Source: Belnapia sp. (GTDB taxonomy: Bacteria; Pseudomonadota; Alphaproteobacteria; Acetobacterales; Acetobacteraceae). Taken from it: a stretch of DNA of 11,214 nt. Each line of letters starts with the position of its first letter. Positions within the stretch are counted from its first letter, which is position 1. This document shows positions 5,990 through 11,214 of this stretch, in pieces. The position numbers and the translations under genes are program-made. The stretch lies in contig JAQGIA010000659.1 of assembly GCA_028291445.1 (NCBI GenBank), positions 1 to 11,214 on the forward strand, written 5' to 3'. Below the pieces are notes generated by a model that saw only the letters and a program-made list of their open reading frames with translations, did no database searches and was not told the DNA's origin.

Positions 5990-6040
5990 CCCGGGGCGCT
6001 GCCGTCATTTCCACCATGGCTGTCGGCCTGCCGAAGAAAC

Positions 6041-6099
6041 GCCGGATGCGACGGATTGCCAAGCGGCTTCGACCGCATAGCATGCCGGCTCCTCCGGAG
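6041..6099 (+). promoter_or_regulatory. Structured leader with Shine-Dalgarno inside a palindrome, upstream of the solute-binding protein gene
   Basis: GCCGGATGC (6041-6049) can pair with GCAT (6080-6083) plus CCGGC (6085-6089), leaving one bulged G. Inside it GCGG (6063-6066) pairs with CCGC (6073-6076) around a 6-nt loop. Directly after is the palindrome CTCCGGAG (6092-6099), whose GGAG (6096-6099) is the ribosome binding site six bases before the ATG. The structure may affect translation. No known riboswitch class was recognised, and GC-rich DNA gives such stems by chance. Confidence 0.3.
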
Positions 6100-6105
6100 A
6101 CCCGC

Positions 6106-7671
6106 ATGATCGGATCATTCGCCGCCAGGCTGCTGCTGCTCGCCCTGGCGCTCACGCTGGCACCCGCCCTGCGGCCGGTCCAGGCCCAAACCCTTTCGGC
6201 GGTGCTGGAAGCGGAGATCGTCACGCTCGATCCGCATTTCACCGGCGCCTATATCACCCGCACCTTCGGCTACATGGTCTTCGACACGCTGTTCGCCATG
6301 GACAGCGCCGGCCAGGTGAAGCCGCAGATGGTCGAAAGCTGGACCAGCTCCCCGGACGGGCTGACCTGGAATTTCAGCCTGCGGGATGGCCTCAGGTGGC
6401 ATGACGGCGCCCCGGTGACGGCGGCCGATTGCGTCGCCTCGCTGAAGCGCTGGGGCACCCGCAGCGCGCTCGGCGGACGGCTGCTGGCGGCAACGGCCTC
6501 GCTGGACGCGACCGATGCGAAGAGCTTCACCCTGACGCTCCGCACCCCCTTCGGACTGGTGCTGGACACCCTCGGCACCACTTCGAGCCCCGGCCCCTTC
6601 ATGCTGCCGGAGCGGCTGGCGAAAACGCCGGGTGCCGAGCGCATCACCGAGATCATCGGCTCCGGCCCCTTCGTCTATCGCCGCGCCGACCATCGCACCG
6701 GCGACCGCATGCTGCTGCGGAAGAACACGGCCTATGTGCCGCGTGCCGAGCCGAACGACCTGCTGGCGGGCGGCAAGGTGGTGAAGATCGATGCGCTGGA
6801 GCTGCGCGTGGTCCCTGATGGCGCGACCGCCACGGCGGCGCTGCAATCCGGCGAGATCGACTACATCCAATACGCCCCCTTCGACCTGCTGCGGGTGCTG
6901 GAGCGCGACCGTCGCGTCCGGGTACAGAGCTTCACCGGCCTCGACCAGTTCACCGGCCATTACCGGCTGAATTCGGCGACCGGCCCCTTCGCCGACCCGG
7001 CCATCCGCCGCGTGCTGCTGCAATTGGTCGACCAGGCCGAGGTGATGGCGGGCTTCGGCCTGTCGGATCGCTATGCCCGCACCTGCGATGCCTTCTTCAT
7101 CTGCGGCAGCCCCTATGAGAACGACGCCGGCACCGCGATCATGCGCGCCCCCTCCATCGAGGCGGCCAAGGCGGCGCTGAAGCAGACCCGCTACGCCGGG
7201 GAGCCGGTGGTGGTGCTGGTGGCCAATGACCTCGAAGCCGCCAAGGTCTCCTCCGAGATCCTGGCCGACCGGCTGCGGCGGGCCGGCTTCACCGTCGACA
7301 TGCAGGTGATGGACTGGGCCTCGGTGCTGGCGCGGCGCACCCGGCGGGAGGGCTGGAGCGTCTTCGGCGTTCATGCCCTCGGCGTCGACCTGCAATCGCC
7401 GCTGACCAATTCCGTCATCGGCTTCAACTGCACCGAATCGCTGAACGGCGGCTTCTTCTGCGAACGCCCGCTGGTGCCGTTGTTCGATGCCTTCGCCGCA
7501 GCGCCCACCCTGGCGGACCGGCAGAAGATCGCCGCGCAGATCCAGGAGATCGTCTATGGCCAGGCCATGGCGGTGCCCTGGGGCCAGTTCGCCCAGCCGG
7601 CGGCGCATCGGGCGCAGCTGCGGAACCTGATCCCCTCGGCCATCCCGCTGTTCTGGGCGGTGGAGAAATAG
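6106..7671 (+). CDS. ABC transporter substrate-binding protein, family 5 (peptide/oligopeptide type)
   Basis: The 521-residue product has the normal length for SBP_bac_5 proteins, which bind peptides, opines, glycosides or similar small solutes in the periplasm and deliver them to an ABC permease. The N-terminus is a signal peptide: MIGSFAAR, a leucine/alanine-rich core (residues 9-22) and a VQA cleavage site at 25-27. The mature protein shows the family opening, VTLDPHF (39-45), MVFDTLF (57-63), the QMVESWTSSPDGLTW segment (74-88) and FSLRDGLRWHDGAPVTAADCV (90-110). GGAG lies six bases before the ATG, and the frame further upstream has no homology. It is the first gene of a tight operon. No permease or ATPase gene is in the window, so transport partners may lie downstream or elsewhere. 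Confidence 0.92.
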   Translation: MIGSFAARLLLLALALTLAPALRPVQAQTLSAVLEAEIVTLDPHFTGAYITRTFGYMVFDTLFAMDSAGQVKPQMVESWTSSPDGLTWNFSLRDGLRWHDGAPVTAADCVASLKRWGTRSALGGRLLAATASLDATDAKSFTLTLRTPFGLVLDTLGTTSSPGPFMLPERLAKTPGAERITEIIGSGPFVYRRADHRTGDRMLLRKNTAYVPRAEPNDLLAGGKVVKIDALELRVVPDGATATAALQSGEIDYIQYAPFDLLRVLERDRRVRVQSFTGLDQFTGHYRLNSATGPFADPAIRRVLLQLVDQAEVMAGFGLSDRYARTCDAFFICGSPYENDAGTAIMRAPSIEAAKAALKQTRYAGEPVVVLVANDLEAAKVSSEILADRLRRAGFTVDMQVMDWASVLARRTRREGWSVFGVHALGVDLQSPLTNSVIGFNCTESLNGGFFCERPLVPLFDAFAAAPTLADRQKIAAQIQEIVYGQAMAVPWGQFAQPAAHRAQLRNLIPSAIPLFWAVEK

Positions 7672-7676
7672 CCGTC

Positions 7677-9236
7677 ATGCATGATGTTATCGTGGTCGGC
7701 GCAGGCTCGGCCGGGGCGGCCCTGGCGGCGCGGCTTTCGGCCGACCCGAAGCGGCGGGTGCTGCTGCTGGAAGCCGGCCGGGACTGGCGCGCGGCGGAGG
7801 CGCCGCAGGCCATGCTCAGCGCCAATCCGATCCCGATGATCCATGACCCGGGACTGCAGGCGGAATGGCACTGGCCCAAGCTGGTCTCCCGCCGCACCGC
7901 CGCGCAACAGCCGAAATTCTACTGGCGCGGCAAGGCGCTGGGCGGCAGCTCGGTGGTGAATGCGCAGATCGCCATCCGCGGCGTGCTGGCCGCCTTCGAC
8001 GGCTGGGCCGAGGCGGGTTGCGAGGGCTGGTCCGGCCGGGACGTGCTGCCGATCTTCGAGGCGATCGAGAACGACCCGGCGCCGGGCCATGGCAAGTCCG
8101 GGCCGCTGCCGGTCTATCGCGCGCCGGAAGCAAGCTGGGGGCCGGTGGATCTGGGGCTGAAGGCGGCGGCGCTGGCCGCGGGCTATCCCTGGAATGCCGA
8201 TCTCAATGCCCCCACCGGCGAGGGCGTCTCCTGCTACCCGATCAACAGCCGGGACGGCCGCCGCGTCTCGACCAACGAGGCCTTCCTGGAACCGGCGCGC
8301 AGCCGGGCGAACCTCGAAATCCGCGGCGATGCGCTGGTCGACAAGGTGCTGGTCGAGAACGGCCGCGCCACCGGCGTCCGCGTCCATCTCAAGGGTCAGG
8401 GCTGGGTGGATCTGCGGGCGCGGGAGGTGGTGCTCTCGGCCGGCGCCGTGCATAGCCCGGCGATCCTGCTGCGCTCCGGCATCGGCGCCGGCGCGGCCTT
8501 GCGGTCGCTCGGCATCGAGGTGGTGCGCGACCTGCCGGAGGTCGGCCGCAATTTCATGGACCACCCGATCGTCCGCGCCAGCCTCGACATGAAGCCGGAA
8601 TACGCCGCGACCGATCCGGACCAGCGCCACACCAATTGCTGCGTCACCTATTCCAGTGCCCTCGGCGGGGCGGGGGTCCGGGACATGATCCTGATCGCCT
8701 TCAACCACCGCGGCTGGGCACCCCCTGGGGCAAGGCCGCAGCCGCTCGGCGCGGTGGGCGCGGCGATCTACGAGGCGTTCTCGCGCGGCAGCGTGACCCT
8801 GGCCTCGGCCGTGCCGGAGGAGGATCCGGTGGTCGAGGAGAACATGCTGTCGGACCCGCGCGACCTGCTGCGAATGCGCGATGCGGTGGCGCGGCTGGCG
8901 AGGCTGGCGGCACAGCGGGCGCTGACGGGGATCGCCCGGCGCATCAGCTTCGGCGAGAGCGGCTTGAGCATGGCCGAGGCGGCGGCGCTGCCCCCGGCCG
9001 AGCTGGACGCGCTGCTGCTGCAGGAGGCCGGCGATATCCAGCACGCCGCCGGCACCTGCAAGATGACCGCCTACGAGGAACCGCGCGGCGTAGTCGATCC
9101 CGATGCGCGGGTAAAAGGCATCGCCGGGCTGCGGGTCGCCGATGCGTCCATCATGCCGGCAGATTGCCGGGCCAATACCCACTTCACCTGTGTGATGATC
9201 GGCGAAGCAGTCGCCCGGAGGATGCTGGCAGCATGA
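7677..9236 (+). CDS. GMC-family FAD-dependent oxidoreductase (choline/alcohol dehydrogenase type)
   Basis: The 519-residue cytoplasmic flavoprotein oxidises a hydroxyl group with bound FAD; GMC dehydrogenases usually pass electrons to quinone or a similar acceptor rather than oxygen. The Rossmann motif VVGAGSAGAALA starts at residue 6, and the adenine-ribose acid is E32 in LLLEAGRDW. GMC signature 1 is RGKALGGSSVVNAQIAIRG (84-102) and signature 2 is GAVHSPAILLRSGIG (256-270). The catalytic histidine is H456 in HAAGTCKM. The second active-site position falls in RANTHFTC (N500, H502), near the usual N-P-N/H. No signal peptide is present. It starts 5 nt after the solute-binding protein stop, with GGAG inside that gene's end, so the two are probably co-translated. 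The exact substrate is unknown. Confidence 0.92.
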   Translation: MHDVIVVGAGSAGAALAARLSADPKRRVLLLEAGRDWRAAEAPQAMLSANPIPMIHDPGLQAEWHWPKLVSRRTAAQQPKFYWRGKALGGSSVVNAQIAIRGVLAAFDGWAEAGCEGWSGRDVLPIFEAIENDPAPGHGKSGPLPVYRAPEASWGPVDLGLKAAALAAGYPWNADLNAPTGEGVSCYPINSRDGRRVSTNEAFLEPARSRANLEIRGDALVDKVLVENGRATGVRVHLKGQGWVDLRAREVVLSAGAVHSPAILLRSGIGAGAALRSLGIEVVRDLPEVGRNFMDHPIVRASLDMKPEYAATDPDQRHTNCCVTYSSALGGAGVRDMILIAFNHRGWAPPGARPQPLGAVGAAIYEAFSRGSVTLASAVPEEDPVVEENMLSDPRDLLRMRDAVARLARLAAQRALTGIARRISFGESGLSMAEAAALPPAELDALLLQEAGDIQHAAGTCKMTAYEEPRGVVDPDARVKGIAGLRVADASIMPADCRANTHFTCVMIGEAVARRMLAA

Positions 9237-10000
9237 GGGAGGATCGCTTCACCGGCCAGGTGGCGCTGGTCACCGGCGCGGGCTCCGGCCTCGGCCGCGC
9301 CACCGCGCTGGGACTGGCGCGGGAAGGCGCCCGGCTGCTGCTGTTCGACCGCAGCGCCGAGGGGCTGGCCGAGACCGCCGCCGGCTGTCCCGGCGCCATC
9401 GCCATGGTCGGCGATGCGGCCAGCGCGGCGGATATCGGCGGCGCGGCGATCCGCGCCATGGCCGAGCTTGGCCCGGTGCGGCTGCTGGTCACCGCCGCCG
9501 GGATGCTCGGCCCCGCGGTGCCGCTGGCCCAGGTCGAGGAAGCGGATTGGGACCGGTTGTTCGCGGTGAACGTGAAGGGCACCTGGCTCGCGGTGCGGGC
9601 GGTGCTGCCGCAGATGCAGGCGGCCGGCGGCGGGTCCATCGTCGCCTTCGCCTCCACCGCCGGGCTGGCGGGCTCGGCCACCCTGCCGGCCTATTCCGCC
9701 AGCAAGGGAGCGGTGGTGATGCTGACCCGCAGCCTGGCGCTGTCGCATGCGGCCGAGGGCATCCGGGTCAATTGCGTCTGCCCGGGCTCGATCGAGACGC
9801 CGATGCTGGAGGCGACCTTCGCCGCTGCCGGCGATGATGCCGCCCGCACCGCGCGGGAAGCCGCCTTCCGCGCCCGCCACCCGATGCTGCGCTTCGGCCG
9901 GGCGGAAGAAGTGTCCGAGACCGTGCTCTTCCTGTTGAGCGGCGCCGCCGGCTTCATCACCGGCGTCGCGCTCCCCGTCGATGGAGGCCGCCTTGCCTGA
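9233..10000 (+). CDS. SDR-family oxidoreductase (first of two)
   Basis: The 255-residue classical short-chain dehydrogenase/reductase is of standard length. Visible features are the cofactor motif TGAGSGLG (14-21), acidic D39 at the end of strand 2 (LLLFDRS), which favours NAD over NADP, and TAAG at 87-90 in place of the common NNAG. The catalytic tetrad is N113, S141, Y154 and K158 (YSASK). The C-terminus GFITGVALPVDGG is typical of the family. The ATG overlaps the GMC stop in ATGA. It probably oxidises an alcohol or carbonyl intermediate of the operon's pathway. TAAG instead of NNAG is a mild departure seen in some members. Confidence 0.92.
   Translation: MREDRFTGQVALVTGAGSGLGRATALGLAREGARLLLFDRSAEGLAETAAGCPGAIAMVGDAASAADIGGAAIRAMAELGPVRLLVTAAGMLGPAVPLAQVEEADWDRLFAVNVKGTWLAVRAVLPQMQAAGGGSIVAFASTAGLAGSATLPAYSASKGAVVMLTRSLALSHAAEGIRVNCVCPGSIETPMLEATFAAAGDDAARTAREAAFRARHPMLRFGRAEEVSETVLFLLSGAAGFITGVALPVDGGRLA
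9983..9987 (+). promoter_or_regulatory. Ribosome binding site for the second SDR gene (decides a TTG start)
   Basis: GGAGG at 9983-9987 is five bases before TTG at 9993. The upstream in-frame ATG at 9981 overlaps this element and has no purine-rich sequence of its own (preceded by CTCCCCGTCG). Confidence 0.55.
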
Positions 10001-10790
10001 CCCCAATCGCTTTGCCGGCCGCGTCGCCATCGTCACCGGGGCGGCGCGCGGCATCGGTGCCGCCACCGCCGCGCGGCTGGTGGCCGACGGCGCCCGCGTG
10101 CTGCTGGCCGACCAGTCACCGGAGGTGATGGCGATGGCGGCAAGCCTCGGCGCCCCCAGCCTCACCCATGGCCTGACCATCGACCTCGCCGGGCGCGGCG
10201 CCGGGGAGGTGCTGGTGCAGGCCGCTTTGGCGGCCTATGGCCGGCTCGACATCCTGGTGAACAATGCCGGCATCGGCGGCTCGAAGCCGCTGGTCGATTC
10301 GGACGACGACCTGATCGACCGCTTCATCGACATCAACCTGAAGGCGGTGCTGCGGGTGACCCGCGCCGCCATCCCGCATCTGACGCGGCCGGGCGGGCGG
10401 ATCATCAGCCTCTCCTCCACCTTCGGGCTGACCGGCTATCCCGGCACCACCGCCTATGCCGTCGCCAAGGCCGGCGTCGCGCAGATGACGCGCGAACTGG
10501 CCGGGGCGCTGGCACCGGAGGGGATCCTGGTGAATGCCGTGGCGCCCGGGGTGATCGAGACGGCGATGACCGAGGGGTACCTGGGCCGCGCCTATTACCG
10601 CCGCGCGGTGCTGGACCCGACCCCGCTGCGCCGCGCCGGCAAGCCGGAGGAGGTCGCCGCCGCCATCGCCTTTCTGGCCTCCGACGATGCCAGCTATATT
10701 GCCGGCCAGGTGCTTGCCGTGGATGGTGGCTGGCTTGCCGCCCGCCACCCGCCGCCCGAAGCCGGCGAAACCATGGGAACGCCCCGATGA
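9993..10790 (+). CDS. SDR-family oxidoreductase (second of two)
   Basis: The 265-residue classical SDR shows TGAARGIG (15-22), D40 at the end of strand 2 (NAD preference), NNAG (90-93), N115, and catalytic S142, Y155 and K159 (YAVAK). The C-terminal YIAGQVLAVDGGW is the usual family ending, followed by a Pro-rich tail of about 18 residues (RHPPPEAGETMGTPR) beyond the conserved fold. It is clearly related to its upstream neighbour but differs enough to act on another substrate or step. The TTG at 9993 was preferred for its GGAGG; the alternative ATG at 9981 adds four residues. It overlaps the previous gene by 8 bp, and its stop overlaps the next start in ATGA. Confidence 0.92.
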   Translation: MPDPNRFAGRVAIVTGAARGIGAATAARLVADGARVLLADQSPEVMAMAASLGAPSLTHGLTIDLAGRGAGEVLVQAALAAYGRLDILVNNAGIGGSKPLVDSDDDLIDRFIDINLKAVLRVTRAAIPHLTRPGGRIISLSSTFGLTGYPGTTAYAVAKAGVAQMTRELAGALAPEGILVNAVAPGVIETAMTEGYLGRAYYRRAVLDPTPLRRAGKPEEVAAAIAFLASDDASYIAGQVLAVDGGWLAARHPPPEAGETMGTPR

Positions 10791-11214
10791 TCGACATGCG
10801 TGTGAATTGGCCGAACCAGGCCAAGGTCGCGGTGATGCTGACCTTCGACTTCGACGCCGAGACGCTGTGGATGGCGCGCGACCCGGAGAACGTGCGTCGC
10901 CCCGGCATCCTCAGCCAGGGCACCTACGGCGCCAAGGTCGGCGTGCCGATGATCCTGCAGACGCTGAAGGAAGAAGGCGTGAAGGCGACCTTCTTCGTCG
11001 TCGGCTGGACCGCGGAGACGCACCAGGCCCGCGCCGAGATGATTCTCCGGGAAGGCCATGAGATCGGCCACCACAGCTATTCCCATTCCTGGATCGACCC
11101 GGCCTATCCGGACAAGGAGGTCGAGGAGATGGAGAAGGGGCTGGAGGCGCTGAAGCGCTGCCTCGGCGTGGTGCCGAAGGGCTACCGCTCGCCGGCCGGG
11201 GAAACCAGCGAGAA
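10787..11214 (+). CDS. NodB-fold polysaccharide deacetylase / allantoinase-like hydrolase, N-terminal part (3' end outside window)
   Basis: The first 142 residues are present and the frame is open at the window end. NodB-domain motifs are motif 1 TFDFDAE (19-25, with D21 and D23), motif 2 GHHSYSH (94-100, H96 and H100 as metal ligands) and motif 3 YRSPAGE (133-139). The DFDAE form and the absence of a signal peptide resemble the cytosolic PuuE allantoinase / HpPgdA-like subgroup more than secreted chitin or peptidoglycan deacetylases. It may therefore hydrolyse an amide, imide or N-acetyl bond of the imported compound. The ATG overlaps the preceding SDR stop (ATGA); an in-frame ATG at 10796 is a possible alternative. 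The family call is firm, the substrate is not. Confidence 0.88.
   Translation, partial: MIDMRVNWPNQAKVAVMLTFDFDAETLWMARDPENVRRPGILSQGTYGAKVGVPMILQTLKEEGVKATFFVVGWTAETHQARAEMILREGHEIGHHSYSHSWIDPAYPDKEVEEMEKGLEALKRCLGVVPKGYRSPAGETSE

Noticed and set aside
5908..6078. In-frame N-terminal extension of cinA
   Set aside because: It would be translated from the repeat-filled intergenic region. The canonical start MRIEILCTGDE has GAGGGG six bases upstream.
5263..6105. In-frame upstream extension of the solute-binding protein frame
   Set aside because: It overlaps cinA antisense and has no homology. The ATG at 6106 has a good ribosome binding site and opens a proper signal peptide.
6115..7608. 497-codon minus-strand open frame opposite the solute-binding protein gene
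   Set aside because: Shadow frame without recognisable domains. The plus strand has a signal peptide and SBP family motifs.
7554..9182. 542-codon minus-strand open frame opposite the GMC gene
   Set aside because: His/Arg/Gly-rich shadow without motifs. The plus-strand GMC protein is intact with both signatures and catalytic residues.
8636..9232. Upstream part of the long frame containing the first SDR
   Set aside because: It overlaps the GMC gene in another frame and lacks motifs. The SDR begins at the ATGA overlap at 9233, where homology starts.

Overview
The window is GC-rich (about 70% in most genes) and densely coded. Its base composition, the aroE-coaE gene pair, and the mix of a family 5 solute-binding protein with GMC and SDR oxidoreductases suggest an alphaproteobacterium, most likely an Acetobacteraceae/Rhodospirillales relative such as Roseomonas. 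The taxonomy is inference. No rRNA, tRNA, CRISPR array or insertion sequence was seen, and no gene-free stretch exceeds 300 bases; the longest is 198 bp (5908-6105).

Left part (1-3965): the 3' end of aroE overlaps coaE by ATGA. Converging on coaE is a minus-strand pair, a Fsr-like MFS exporter followed by a class V PLP aminotransferase. Short tandem repeats mark the boundaries of this pair: 14-bp units across the coaE/aminotransferase stops, four 16-bp units between the two minus-strand genes, and 15-bp units coding a Pro/Ala-rich exporter N-terminus. Divergent from the exporter, across a 113-bp region holding a 19-bp dyad, is a small carboxymuconolactone decarboxylase-family gene.

Middle (3966-6105): a lower-GC orphan gene encodes a protein with an HExxH zinc-protease-like motif. 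It has a hairpin at each end and a 15-bp palindrome overlapping a TATGAT box upstream. Upstream of it on the same strand is a cinA-type gene. Its N-terminal pyrophosphatase-like domain looks intact, but its C-terminal amidase-like domain has lost the expected catalytic motif.

Right part (6106-11214): a tight plus-strand operon encodes a secreted family 5 solute-binding protein, a GMC flavoprotein dehydrogenase, two SDR dehydrogenases and a NodB-fold deacetylase/imidase cut by the window end. Junctions are a 5-nt gap or overlaps of 4, 8 and 4 bp. This looks like an uptake-and-oxidation pathway for an unidentified alcohol-, polyol- or amide-containing compound: binding in the periplasm, oxidation of hydroxyls by the flavoenzyme and the two probable NAD-linked SDRs, and hydrolysis of an N-acyl or imide bond by the last enzyme. 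It is the best candidate for an undescribed system here, along with the HExxH orphan gene.
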